Shown: positions 50,230 through 62,514, counted from the first letter of the stretch. The stretch: DNA of 64,000 nt from Ipomoea triloba (GCF_003576645.1 NC_044929.1:4494753-4558752), one strand, 5' to 3'. Made by a program: numbers and translations. Notes: generated from the letters alone by a model not told the origin.

Positions 50230-52995
50230 ATGGCTTGTGTAGCTGTAGCTTCTCTTCTCAGAACAATAGAGCTTGAGTTCTTGCAATATAAGCCTCGTCC
50301 ACTTGTACTGCGCAATCATCTCATCTCTTTCAACAAACACTTGATCCAATCTTTCCACCAAAACCTTGGATTTCTCATAACCCAATTCGATGACAAAAGA
50401 ATCAATATGGATGGTGTTGAAGCAGTTAAACACTTGGAAATGAAGCTGAGGGATTTAGCGATCAGAGTGGAAGATGAAATCGAAATCCTAGTAGCACAGC
50501 TTTATGATGAAGAGGTCGATGATGAATATTTAGTTGGAATAGCAGATCTCTTTGTGGAAGAGAAAGATGAACTCGGAGTAGAAGATCTGTACGTGGAAAA
50601 ACAACAGAGGGACACAGATGAGGAGAAGACTAAGCCTTGTGTGAAACTTGGTCAAGTTTTTCAAAGTGCAATGGAACAAATTGAAGCCATCAAGGAAGAG
50701 TTGCTGAAATTCAAGGCAGAAGGAAGAAAGACAGCCCATGATGTTCTACAAAGGTCTCAACTTCTTTCCTCCCACCATGCTTCACACTCCAAGGAACAAA
50801 TGGTCGGGAAAAAACACGAGTTTGAGATAATCAAGAAGCTGCTAACTGAACTTATTGGATCTAAAGAAAAAAAAGTTGTATCAATTATAGGTATGGGAGG
50901 AATCGGTAAGACAACTTTGGCCAGACAAGTTTATGAAGATCCATCAGTTTCTATCCACTTTGACGTTCGAGCCTGGGTTGTCGCATCACAGCTTCACAAT
51001 AAGAGGCAAATGCTTGTAGGTCTTCTTAATTCAATTTCCAAACAAGACATCCTAGAAAACTCCACTGATGAGGATCTTGCTTTAAAACTCTACCAATTTT
51101 TAAAGCATCAAAGGTACATGGTTGTGATTGATGATGTGTGGAGTCGTGAGGCATGGGACGATGTTCACAATTGCTTTCCTGATGATGGAAATTGGAGCCG
51201 AGTATTGTTAACTACTCGCCTCGCAGAGGTGGCAAATTATACTAGCTTCGACAATGACTTTTCTCATCATATGCAATTATTGGATCAAGTTGATAGTTGG
51301 AATTTTTTCTGTGAAAAGGCAGGTAAATCTCGTGGTGCTGAATTTGAGATAATCTGGAGGCCAATTGTTGAAAAATGCAAAGGATTGCCTCTAGCAATAA
51401 TTGTGGTTGCCGGACTGTTCTCCAAACTCAACACACTAAATGAGTGGGAGAATATTGCAAAAGCTCTAGATTCTTCTACAACAACTATAGCGGCAACATG
51501 TTTAAAAATACTATCACTGAGCTACAATCACTTGCCTCACCACTTAAAGGCATGCTTTTTATATTTAGGGGTTTTTCCAGAAGATCATAAGATAAAGGCT
51601 AATGAGCTTTCAAGATTATGGTCTGCGGAAGGACTTGTAAAGGCATCCGAGAATGAAAACTTTGATGTAGTGGCTGAAAGGTATGTACAAGAACTTATGG
51701 ATCGAAACCTAATTCTTGTGAGCAAGTGGAGTTGTTGTGGAAGAAAAATTAAAGTGTTTGGGGTGCATGATTTATTGCATGCCTTTTGTGTGAAAGAAGC
51801 TCAAAAGGAGAACCTTCTGTATGTAGTTCGAGAAAATGGTTCAGATTTCCCTCAAAGATGCTTCCGTTGGGCAAGCATACAATCATCAAATTTTGATGTG
51901 TCTACACTATGTTATTGATCAAGAGGTTGTCGGTCCATCTTTTGTTTTTCAAAATGCATAGACTTAAATTTAGAACAGTTCAAGCTATTGAGAGTGTTCT
52001 TCTTTATTATCTCTAGGACGTATACAAATAATATTGCGGATCTCGTCCATTTAAGATATATATCACCAGTGTTTAGTGATGAATACATTATGGAACTGTT
52101 CAAGGCTTGGAATCTTCAAACTGTATATATTTGTGAAGATGATGCGAACTTTTTGGAGTTTCCACAATTGCAATAATTTTGCTGTTTATTTATTACGGGA
52201 GATTTATATCTTCCCAAATTTGTTCATCAAAACTTGAAGAGTCTTTCTTGGTTGCACCCTGAACATTGCACAAAAGAATTCTTTACACATGTTCCAAATG
52301 TAAAGAAGATACGGATTGAGGGTGGAAAAGGAAAGTGCAATGATTGCATCGAGAACCTTGTCAGTTTACAGCAGCTGGAGAGACTGAATATTAATGCTAA
52401 TGAATGGGATTATACGAGTCCAAACATCCAGATTAACAACCATATTGTTCCCTTGAAAAGCCTTAAGAGGTTAAAATTTGAAGGTAATCATTTTGAGTGG
52501 AATGGAATTAATATTCTTTGCAAGTTGCCTAGGTTAGAAGTGCTCAAGTTAAGGAAAGTGGCAAAGAATGGGAGCTACCAGAGGATGACAAATTCTGCCC
52601 AGTTAATTTATTTGGAAATTTTTTCAACTCATCTCAAAGATTGGAAAGCCACTGGTGATCATTTCCCCGACCCTCCAACACCTCTCCCTTGATAATTGTA
52701 AGAAATTGAAAGAGATTCCCCGCGAATTTGCAGATATTTCAATATTGAAATCAATCAAATTAGTGGACTGTCTTCCTTCTGTGGTAACTTCAGCCCAGGA
52801 AATCAAGGAAGAACAACATGATTATGATAATATTGTGCGTGTGGTTGTGGCCAAGAAACGTGGCTTCTCTCTGGTCTCGATCTCTCCCTTTACCTTTCTT
52901 AGTTACTTTCTCTCTAACTCTATTCAATTTCATCATTATCCTAATTTAGTTTCAACGATTAATGACAGGTTTTTGAGCCAGAATCTGATGAATGA
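50230..52995 (+). pseudogene. NLR3: R1-type NLR pseudogene
   Basis: The coiled-coil and NB-ARC parts are open from the ATG at 50230: GMGGIGKTTLARQ, VVIDDVWSREAW, GLPLAIIVV, GVFPEDHKI, FGVHDLLHAFC. A TGA at 51916-51918 stands where NLR1, NLR2 and NLR4 have TCA, ending the product at 562 residues. Further in the same frame a TAA stands where the others have TAT (about 52175). Indels near 52560-52670 then shift the frame, and the remainder of the LRR and the conserved 3' exon (GTTTTTGAGCCAGAATCTGA, stop at 52993) are readable in other frames. Unusual changes inside NB-ARC include Trp for Gly in 'IIGRP' and 'NGSR'. A CC-NB-ARC-only protein could still be made, but the LRR is lost. Confidence 0.9.
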
Positions 52996-53479
52996 AATTG
53001 AGTTGTGTCAGAAGAGTAGGAGGAAAGCTTGAGAAAAGAAGACTAGAGAAAAATGGGTATGCATGTCCATCTTTCATTGTGAATCATAAAATTTGACTTT
53101 GCAACATTGTACAGTGTAGCTTTGAGTGAGAAAGCGAGTTAGACTCGTCATTTAATTTGTTGTGATTTTTGTTTTAGAAACATTTGTTTCTATTTCATTC
53201 ATAAGGTCACGTGATATGCTTGAAGTTCATTCATGTTTATATTGGTTTGGCCTTTCACAAGGAAAGATTAATGTTTATATTGGTTTGGCCTTTAATTTTG
53301 CAGTTCAGGTAAATGGAGTATTATTAATTATTTTATTGAAGTGAATAAATGTTATAGAATGAAGTAACAGCATATATAATATATTCAGGAAAAGAATGCG
53401 AGAATGAGATATTTGAAATTTTTTTTTTTTTTTGGAATACTACTAACTCTATTACAATGCATATCTGTTTATAACTACT

Positions 53480-53545
53480 TTCTCAACGTATTGAAGCACA
53501 AGAGTCAGTATTTTCTCAACGTATTGAAGCACAAGAGTCACCACC
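53480..53545. repeat. 33-bp tandem duplication
   Basis: The segment TTTCTCAACGTATTGAAGCA with its following bases occurs twice in a row. The second copy runs into a reversed SINE family 1 piece (53540-53590, 'tgatgccactggaccacaa'). Confidence 0.85.
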
Positions 53546-53715
53546 TCCCGTATAAAGGGAAGGGTTTGATGCCACTGGACCACAATTAAAATGTAAAAGC
53601 AGCATCAACTCCATGAGCTGCTGCAGATTTCTGGAGACTGTTTTCTTTTACCAACCTTAACCGTAGCCTTTCATATTCCAATCAACAATATCATTCAACA
53701 TAAGTTTTAGTTAAA

Positions 53716-54243
53716 CTAGTATTTCACTCGTGCGAGGCATAAAATATAAATAAATGCAAAATAATTAATTCCAATATATATATTATAGACAGAAAATGTC
53801 ATTTATTAAATTTCGATAAATGTTATTTATCATATCATTACAAATATTAAATCTAATACGAATTTTAAAATGAAGCCAAATATTCCACATAGGTATCAAA
53901 TCAATCACAATCATATATTAACAACAATAAAATGCTTCATCAAAACCATTTATAAATTACTCCGTATTAAATACCTCCTTTATACACAACATTTGTAGTC
54001 TTCAAACCATAATGTCCATCTTCATTACATACAAGTACTTTAAGACCATATGGACTATTAACTCTAGACAAAGCTACATAAAGTTGACAATGTAAAAATA
54101 CTGGTTTCTTCAAAAGCAAACCAACATTAGATAGTGTTTGATCTTGACTCTTATTTATTGTCATTACATACAACATCAATGAAAATTGTCTTCTTGTGAA
54201 TTTAAAGGGCAATCTTGGATTTGAAGGTGTTAGCGACAATCTG
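53716..54243 (-). mobile_element. Helitron 3'-end remnant
   Basis: On the minus strand the element ends ...CTCGCACGAG-TGAAATA-CTAG and is followed by T. That is a Helitron 3' terminus: a short hairpin (CTCG-CA-CGAG) about 7 bp before CTRR, with T next. Upstream on the same strand is a helicase C-terminal fragment. The other end is lost where PDX3-like sequence begins near 54245. Confidence 0.78.
53967..54239 (-). pseudogene. Helitron PIF1-like helicase C-terminal fragment
   Basis: An open 90-residue stretch with NPRLPFKFTRRQFSL, a TINKSQDQT motif (usually TINKSQGQT) and YVALSRV, the last conserved motifs of the PIF1-type helicase domain of plant Helitron RepHel proteins. The nearly 1,400 residues that should precede it are absent, so this is a relic. 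The Gly-to-Asp change in the motif also argues against function. It is the coding part of the Helitron end at 53716-54243. Confidence 0.85.
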
Positions 54244-54244
54244 G

Positions 54245-54673
54245 GAATCTAGGAGGACAATTTGGTACTCGCACTCCAAATTTTCTTCCTATGTATAATG
54301 GAATTGTAATTCCTAGTTAGGGGAGGTGAGATTTGCATTGTAATTCTATAAGTAAATTTAATGTAAGTTTCTATCTTGTGGCACGTGGATGCTGAAGTGT
54401 GATTCCGAAACGGAAAAACGCCGAAGGATACAGGCCTAGACTGAACATGTTTGAATTCTTGCAAGGACAAGAATCTCAGTTGCATTATTGGTACGTCATA
54501 TGAAGCTCTTGACATGTAGAGAGAAATTTGGTACTTTTCTTCCCTACTTGAACTAATTGATACGAAAAAAGGCAAATTAATGATTATATATTAACATGTT
54601 GCAATATAATGCTGAAGATATTGATGGAAAGCAAGAATGGAAAATAGATCAATCCACTTGTGATAAGTGTTAA
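54245..54673 (+). pseudogene. PDX3: PDX3-like fragment, copy C
   Basis: 54392-54487 matches the third block of copy A (GATTCCGAAACGGAAAAACG, AACATGTTTGAATTCTTGC), and 54598-54673 matches the terminal block through the same TAA. Both acceptor AGs are damaged (GCAG to GCTG and ACAG to ACAT), and the first two blocks are missing. It follows the Helitron remnant directly. Confidence 0.82.
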
Positions 54674-54679
54674 AATATT

Positions 54680-55480
54680 GTTACGTTGTTGTAATTGTTG
54701 ATCATTTTATTAGTGGTGCACCTTTATTACAAAAAATTTTATTACAAAGAAGGATTTTGTAGTGCTTGATAATCTTAAACTGCTCTAAAAAATTTCCTAA
54801 CCTAATACAAGACAATTTTAAAATTGAAGTTCTAAATTCTTAATATCTGATCTTATCGTTTACATAATCAAAATCTAATTATACTTTATTACTAACAAAA
54901 TCAAAAACTTTTCTTTCCTTAAATCTCCGCTATTCAAGTTTTCTAATAGATTGTTTGAGAAAAATTCCAAGATTGTGCTCCTTTGTAATCCTTAGAATTG
55001 AAGGATTGATTTAAGAAAATAGAAGTACAAACAAGAGCTTATTATAGAGTCATAGATAAGGAACCAAACTGGAAAAAAAAAAAAAAAAAAAAAAAAAAGG
55101 CAGAGGAGAAATTAATTAATTAAAATGCTGCACAGTACACTTTTTAAAACTTAAATACAAAAATAAAAGAAAATCCTGTATCCAAAGACACCCTTAATTA
55201 TTTGTTTATTTGCACCGATTCCTTCAAATCTCATTTTTTATAAGGTTTTTGGTTTTCCAGTTAGAGTACAACATGAAATTAATAATAGGCATGTTGCTAT
55301 AAAATAAAATACTGTACACAATGCTAATTTCTCAAAAAATATAATATTCCTTGGTAACTCAACTTCTTATTTAATTATTTGTTTATTTGCACCGAGTCAT
55401 TCAGATCTCATTTTTATAAGGTTTTTGTGTTTTCCAATTAGAGTACAACAATATGAAATTAATAATAAGCATGCTGCTAT
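54680..55480. other. Spacer shared among NLR units
   Basis: Non-coding. Matches 43040-44020 apart from a poly-A run (about 55074-55098) and small deletions. No gene. Confidence 0.7.
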
Positions 55481-55503
55481 TATATATATATATATATATA
55501 TAT
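55481..55503. repeat. TA microsatellite
   Basis: An uninterrupted run of TA units that borders the repeat starting at 55505. Confidence 0.9.
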
Positions 55504-55504
55504 A

Positions 55505-55879
55505 GGTGTTAAGAATCCTGCGAGAACAGTACTATAGGAGAACAAATTTTAGCCTTATATTTTTTAAAATTCGACGGATCTGATCATATTTAAAAAAAAA
55601 TGCGATGATATTTTCGTAATTATAATCAACTTCACTATGCAAACTTGAACACTTAAATATGCAATCTTTAACAACTAAATATGCAAACTTGATAAATTTT
55701 ATAAAATCAACTAAAAAGCTAAATTTTAAATCTAAATCGTAAATGGTAGACCTTAAGTAGTAAAAAGTGAACCACTAAACCAAATAAAACAAAAAAACTC
55801 GGTCATAAATTCTAAAATCGAAACCTTAAGTGTAATGCCCTTTCGCATTTTTACAACTGCAATCTTTTAATACTAAATA
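55505..55879. mobile_element. MITE-like repeat, copy 1
   Basis: 55555-55879 matches 62555-62885 ('actatgcaaacttgaacactt', 'atgcaatctttaacaactaaa', 'aaattttaaatctaaa'). The complete-looking relative at 62515-63025 has inverted ends, so this copy is one arm plus core and is truncated at its right end. Confidence 0.7.
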
Positions 55880-56125
55880 GGGAAAAAGGTCAAATAAGTC
55901 CCTAAACAATATCTGAAAAGTCAATTAGGTCCCTAAATATTTAAAAAGTACAATTAGGTCTTTTAACATGTTAAATTGAGACAAAAACTCAAAAATCAGT
56001 AAATAAGCAGGTCATTTACTGTTCAGGAAAAAATTCGACAACCGTCACCGGAGTCCTACTGAAGGCAATCAAATAGTCGCCTTCCTAGGGGACTGGTCGC
56101 CTTCAATGGAGAAGACGAACTTCGC
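55880..56125. mobile_element. Single Mutator-like TIR end
   Basis: GGGAAAAAGGTCAAATAAGT then 'gtcaattaggtccct' resembles the TIR start of the element at 3232, followed by 'accgtcaccggagtc' and other GC-rich text. No opposing end was found, so it is a remnant. Confidence 0.55.
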
Positions 56126-57616
56126 CGGTCCATATAAGTTGTAGAATCACATGACCCTTGCTATAAAATCTATTTACTTTATTCATTGAATTATTAAGCT
56201 ATTTCTAGTCCTAAGCTAATTATTCCTAACCACATTTTGCATTAACCTAATCCGCAAAAGTATTACATTGTAGTATCTGTTCACTGAGGCTCAATCTCAT
56301 GACCTCGACTCTCATATGGAAGAGTCACTACATGTCATATGAGCACAAGGTGCTTAGCATCTATTTTGATAATTATATTACTCAACATTATTTATTTCAT
56401 TACTTCAAGAAATATTTGTATTGGTTATATTTATTGAAAATTGATTATATTTTCTTTATATATAATATATACTCTATTTTTGTGACAATCAATATTTATT
56501 TTTTATTTTTTGCAATGAATTAATTTATTTATGATTTATAAAAATATATTTTTGTAAGAAAATTATAAATAATGTATTAATAAAAGTTATGTAATGTTTG
56601 TAAGGGTGTGTTCAATTTAGAGTTTTAATGACTTTTATAGAGTTTTTAATATGAAAATGTTTTTAAAAGTCTATAAATATTTGTCCTATAGATTTTTATA
56701 GACTCGTATAAAGTTGATGAAAGTTTAAAAATTTTTAAGAAAGTATACCAAAGTCATTTAAAATCCGTCACTTTAAAAATATTTAAAAGTCTTAATTGAA
56801 TACACCCTAAGATAATGCAATAATTACAGTTCAGGATTTACGGTCATAATTTACAAATTCAATATTCTAGCAGTATCTTAATATAATTGTACTGTAGGTT
56901 AACTAAAATAATTGAAAGGATTAATATGAGTGCCATTTAAAATATCTTAATTACAAATTTTTAATGATATATTTCTTATGCATTAATTTTATTTGAAAAA
57001 ACAATTAAGTTAAAATAGAATTTATGGAGAAAATATTAATTTCTAATAACTAAAATTAAAATTCTAAATAAATTAAAAAATCTTTCAACCACTCATCATT
57101 CAATTATTAATTCAAGTTGGACTCCCTGGGACTCTGGGAGTAGCTTATTGGCCTTTAATTTGAGTCGATCAACTATATGTAATATAAGTAATTTAATTTT
57201 TTATAGTTCTTTGAATCTTTGCCTACTAACATTAAAACGCAGGATTTATCTCGGACACACTCTCGAATAATAGCTGTGAGTTTTCCTTGTTAGTCAATAA
57301 AAATAAAAAACTTATTTATTAAATAGTGCACATTTGTTTATAACAATTAAATATTTGTTATTAAGTTTTCAAAAAAAAAATTTGTTATTAACCAAAATTA
57401 GATTGGAATTAAACATTACAGTTCATTAAATGACTCTAGAATTTGAGTATTTGACACCATACCTAATCCGAAGCTACCTAACATTTTTTTTTTTGCTCCA
57501 AAAATAAAAAAAAAAATTAAAAAAAAAACATTTTTTTTGTCATTCTTTGAATGATTCCCCGACAACTATACCTTTTCTTTTTATCTTTCCAACAAGTGTT
57601 ATCTTTGACTTTAAAA
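56126..57616. other. AT-rich spacer, no gene seen
   Basis: No coding signal. The last about 190 bases (from 'gagtatttgacaccatacct' near 57443) are homologous to the distal upstream region of NLR3, and partly to those of NLR1 and NLR5. Confidence 0.6.
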
Positions 57617-57726
57617 AATGGCATTGCATTATAGAGGGTGTAGTACCATTATTGAGTTCCTGTTGATATTACTTCCAAATTCCAATTGCTTCTTCTGTGA
57701 ATTTTTACAGTTCTAGAGATCGAAGG
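57617..57726 (+). promoter_or_regulatory. Shortened leader/promoter of NLR4
   Basis: Keeps 'ggcattgcattatagagggtgt', 'gagttcctgttgatatta' and 'ttgcttcttctgtga' but lacks the 'aagcttacacacaatc' part. It joins GATCGAAGG directly before the ATG. Confidence 0.65.
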
Positions 57727-60302
57727 ATGGCTTGTGTAGCAGTAGCTTCTCTTCTGAGAACAATAGAGCTTGAGTTCTTGCAATATTACCCTCGTCCACT
57801 TGTACTGCACGATGATCTCATCTCTCCCAACAAAGACTTGATCCAATCTTTCCACCAAAAGCTTGGATCTCTCATAAGTCAGCTCGATGAGGAAAGAATC
57901 AATATGGATGGTGTTGAAGCATTTAAACGCGTGGAAACCAAGCTCAGGGATTTAGCTTTCAGAGTGGAAGATGAAATCGAAATCCTAGTAGCACACCTTT
58001 ATGATTCAGAGGAAGAGGAAGTCAAAATAGCAGATCTCGTTTTTAAAGAGAAAAAACCACAGAGGGACACAGAAGGGGAGAAGACTCAGCCTTATTGTGT
58101 GAAACTTCATCAAGTTTTGCAAAGTGCAATGAAAGAAATTGAAGCCATCAAGGAAGAGTTGGTGAAAATCAAGGCAGAAGCAGGAAGAAAGACAGCCCAT
58201 GATGTTCTACAAAGGTCTCAACTTCTTTCCTCCCACCATGCTTCACACTCCAAGGAAAAAATGGTCGGGAAAAAAGACGAGTTTGAGATAATCAAGAAGC
58301 TGCTAACTGAACTTGGATCTAAGGAAAAAAAAGTTGTATCAATTATAGGTATGGGAGGAATCGGTAAGACAACTTTAGCCAGACGAGTCTACGAAGATCC
58401 ATCAATTTTTCTCCACTTTGATGTGCGAGCGTGGGTTGTTGTGTCACAGCTTCACAACAAGAGGCAAATGCTTGTAAGTCTTCTTAATTCAATTTCCAAA
58501 CAAGACGACATAGAACAGTCCAGTGATGAGGAACTTGCTTTAAAACTCTACCAATGTTTAAAGCGTCAAAGGTACATGGTTGTGGTTGATGATGTGTGGA
58601 CTGGTGAGGCATGGGATGATGTTAGCAATTGCTTTCCTGATGATGGAAATGGGAGTCGAGTATTATTAACTACTCGCCTCGCAGAAGTGGCAAATTATAC
58701 TAGTTTCGACAATGACTTTTCTCATCATATGCAATTATTGGATCAAACTGATAGTTGGAATTTATTTTGTGAAAAGGCAAGTAAATCTCGTGATGCTAAA
58801 TTTGAGATAATTGGGAGGCCAATTGTTGAAAAATACAAAGGATTGCCTCTAGCAATATTTGTAGTTGCCGGACTGTTCTCCAAACTCAACACACTAAATG
58901 AGTGGGAGAATATTGCAAAAGCTCTAGAGTCTTCTACAACAACTATTGCTGCAACATGTTCAAAAGTACTCTCACTAAGCTACAATCACTTGCCTCACCA
59001 CTTAAAGGCATGCTTTTTATATTTAGGGATTTTTCCAGAAGATTATGAGATCAATGCTAATGAGCTTTCAAGGTTATGGTCTGCGGAAGGACTTGCAAAG
59101 GCATCCGAGAATGAAAACTTTGATGTAGTGGCTGAAAGGTACATACAAGAACTTATGGATCGAAACCTAATTCTTGTGAGAAAGTGGAGTTGTTGTGGAA
59201 GAAGAATTAAACTGTTTGGGGTGCACGATTTATTGCATGCCTTTTGTGTGAAAGAAGCTCAAAAGGAGAACCTTCTGTATGTTGTTCGAGAAAATGGTTC
59301 AGATTTTCCTCAAAGATGCTTCCGTTGGGTAAGCATACAATCATCAAATTTTGATGTGACTACACTATCTTATTCATCAAGAAGCTGTCGGTCCATCTTC
59401 TGTTTTTCCCAAGAATACATAAGCTTAAACTTGGAACAGTTCAAGCTATTGAGAGTATTCTTCTTAATTAGGTCTGACAAGTACAGATATATTATTTTTG
59501 TGGATCTTGTCCATTTGAGATATTTACCTTCTGCGCTTGATAATGATCAAAATATTAAAAAACTGTTCAAGGCTTGGAATCTTCAAACAATATATATTTC
59601 TCTAAATCATAGGAACTATTTGGAGTTTCCACAACTGCAATATTTTTATTGTACATTTATTAGGGTATATCCTCCCACATTTGTTCATCAAAGGTTGCAT
59701 AGTCTCTCATGGTTACACATGTTCCAAACGTAAAGAAGATACGGATTCACGGTGAAAGAAGAAAGTGCAGTGATTGCATCGAGAACCTTGTCAGTTTACA
59801 GAAGCTGGAGAAACTGTATATTTTTGCTAATAACTGGGTTTATACGAGTCCAAACATTTTCCAGATTAACAGCCATATTGTTCTCTTGAAAAACCTTAAG
59901 AGGTTAAGATTGGAAGCTAATTGTTTTGAGTGGAATGAAATTAATGTTCTTTGCAAGTTGCCTAAGTTGGAGGTGCTCAAGTTATATTCTCATGCCTGTG
60001 TAGGCAAACTGTGGGAGCTACTAGAGGATGACAAATTTTGCCAGTTAATTGTTTTGCATATTTCTCAAACTGATCTCAAGGATTGGAAAGTCACTGGTGA
60101 TCATTTCCCAAAACTTGAGCACCTCTTCCTTATTTCATGCGGGATATTGAAAGAGATCCCTAGTAAGTTTGCAGAAATTTCAGGATTGAAATCAATATAT
60201 TTAAGGAACTGTCCGACTTCTGTGGTGGTTTCAGCCCAAGAAATCAAGGAAGAACAACTTGATTATTTGAATAATATTGTGGATGTGGTTGTGGAGGAGT
60301 AA
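57727..60302 (+). pseudogene. NLR4: R1-type NLR, frameshifted in the LRR
   Basis: The frame is open from the ATG at 57727 to 59733 (668 residues): acidic insert (HLYDSEEEEVKIADLV...), GMGGIGKTTLARR, MVVVDDVWTGEAW, GLPLAI after KYK (usually KCK), FLYLGIFPEDYEI and GVHDLLHAFC. After 'tggtt' near 59715, 31 bp present in NLR1-3 are missing, which shifts the frame. The downstream LRR continues in another frame (59709-60302) and ends GAGTAA where NLR1-2 have GAGCAA, a second lesion. A truncated CC-NB-ARC protein with a partial LRR remains possible. The conserved 3' exon is still recognisable near 60411. Confidence 0.88.
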
Positions 60303-61180
60303 CATGGCTACTCTCTGGTCTCTCTCCCTTTAACTTTCTTAATTACTTTCTCTCTAAACTCTAATCAGTTTTATCATTATCCTAATTTAGTTTCAATAAT
60401 TCACGACAGGTGATTTTTGAGCCTGAGTCTGATGAAGTTTAGTTTGATGGATGAAATTGAGTTGTGCCAGAAGAGTAGAAGGAGGAAAGCTTGAGAAAAG
60501 AAGACTAGAGAAAACCGGGTATGCATGCCTATCTATCATTGTAAATCATAAAATTTTACCTTGCAACATTGTACTGTGTAGCTCAGAGTGAGAAAGCATT
60601 CCATCACTTTAATTTATTTGTGCTTTAAAGTGAGTTAGACTCGTCTTTTAATATATTGTGCATTTTGCTTTAAAAACGTTTGTTTTTATTTCATTCATAA
60701 GTTCATGTGATATGCTTGAGGTTCAATGTTTATATTGGTGAAAAAATTTGGCATTTTGCAGTTCAAATATTTACAGTTCAGTTAAATAATGTTATTTGTT
60801 GAATACTTGAGGTGTTGAATTTGAAACTTCAACTTCTTTCTGACTTATAGTATTTATGTTTGATGCATATATATGGAGATCAGATATGTTATTGGATTTG
60901 AACCTGATCAGTAAACAATAAGATTCATTGAAACCTTCTCAGTGGAATATTAAGGCTTTTTATTTCTTCTGATCCCATTTATGTAAATGTTTAATTGTAT
61001 TTTTCAGTGTTCTTGAATCTATCTGTATGTGCAATGCCATAGTTTGTTGAGTGTACAAACTTCAATTCATAGTAGTTGGAAGCTTCAAACATCTACATCG
61101 CACTTCTAAGTTATAAGAAAAATGTCTACTTTACAGTTCACTATGATACATTCTTCCTCAACACTATGATGTATTATTTA
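60303..61180. other. NLR4 3' flank, no gene seen
   Basis: Matches the NLR1 3' flank up to 'cttgaggtgttgaatttgaaac' (about 60806-60827), the very point where the PRP17 copy joins after NLR1. Beyond that is unassigned spacer. Confidence 0.65.
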
Positions 61181-61183
61181 TCT

Positions 61184-61241
61184 AGCCACTGAGGGGTGGG
61201 AAGAAAGAGGCCGGGTTTGCAAACTGATCGAGCTGACTGAG
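61184..61241 (+). pseudogene. PRP17: Tiny PRP17-like fragment
   Basis: Shares GCCACTGAGG, GGGAAGAAAGAGG, GGGTTTGCAAACTGA and GAGCTGACTGAG in order with PRP17 coding bases 30904-30986. It has a deletion of about 30 bp and short insertions (CC, TC). It is non-coding. It may be a second trace of PRP17 sequence in the cluster. Confidence 0.6.
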
Positions 61242-61439
61242 CTGTAATGATTGAAGGAATACATTCACTAATTGTTGCCATTGGTAAGTGCCGAAGATGC
61301 TATGTTTTGTGTAGTATTTGGAAGGCATCTTGTGCTATAATTGGAATCCTTTGAGCTTATTATATTCTTATAATAGCTTATTTTAATTAAAGCTAAGAAT
61401 AAGGACTAATTGTGGTTGTATTGTTGCAATATAGGAAAA

Positions 61440-62200
61440 CAATGTCATTTCAAAGGCACTTCGAGACAGTTTGGTATTTTGATCATATCTTAGGTTAGGA
61501 GTGTCCAAATTAGGTTATTCAAGTGGCATTGGAACGAAAAATCAAAGGGCTACAAATTTTCTAGAGACCACGAAGTCTAATTCAGACATTTTCAAGGTCA
61601 GAATCATACCACAATTTACCGTGTGATCCTAGGCGTGATACCAACTTCAAAGAAGTGTTTATGCCGTGATGAATCTCGTGACAACAACTCCAGAGGACTT
61701 TTTATGCTCTTCATGCCATTCACCACGCGGTAACGAGGCTCGTGGTGAAAACTTCAAAGAACAGTTACTACTAATCATCACGCCATTTTACCACGCGGTA
61801 ACCATGCTCGTGACGCAAAGTTAAATTTTGGCTATAAATAGAGGCTTTTGATCTCATTTGTGGGGAATCTAAATTTTCACACTTTGTTAATACTTGTATT
61901 TTAGATTTTAGATGATTTTTAGAACAACTTGACAACTTGATATAAGAATTCTAGGGGGATTTCAACTCACAATTGTGAAGATTTGCTTGGAGATTGAAGA
62001 TTGTGATTTCAAAGCTAAGTGTTCATTTAAATTATAATTTACTTTTCTTTATAATGCTTCCATTGATTTTTCATCTTAGCTATACAATTGTGACAATGTG
62101 TAGCTAATTCTTAGGGAATTAGGATTAGGTTTACTTGATATGATGTTAGAACGTTTTGATTGCAATTAGGAGATGACTTGATGTATTGACTTGATTCTTG
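61440..62200 (+). repeat. LTR-like dispersed repeat, copy 3
   Basis: 'tttggtattttgatcatatct', 'ttggaacgaaaaatcaaagggctacaa' and the following 'ctataaatagaggctttt...' resemble 17380-17900. The internal 'accacgcggtaac' motif occurs twice (about 61726 and 61790). No coding capacity is recognised. Confidence 0.5.
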
Positions 62201-62514
62201 TTGGGAGTGAACTTTTGTATAGACTATTGTATGGTGATGGCCACATTATGCAATAGGACTTGGAGGTGTGTAGTTGCCAAGAGATTGAGGCTACACTATA
62301 ATCTAATCCACTTGCATTTCCCGCCTTGCATTATTGGGCCACATTATATTATTTTGCTCCATGCTTTATTCTTTCCTTTTAGCTCAATAAATTATCATTA
62401 TTCTTATTGGACCAACACCTCACCCATAAAGATGGACGCCCCGCTTGGGCAATTGGGTCAATACTTTCCCAATAAAATGGGCCCGGTGTCCCATGTCATC
62501 ATCAAGTACTATAT

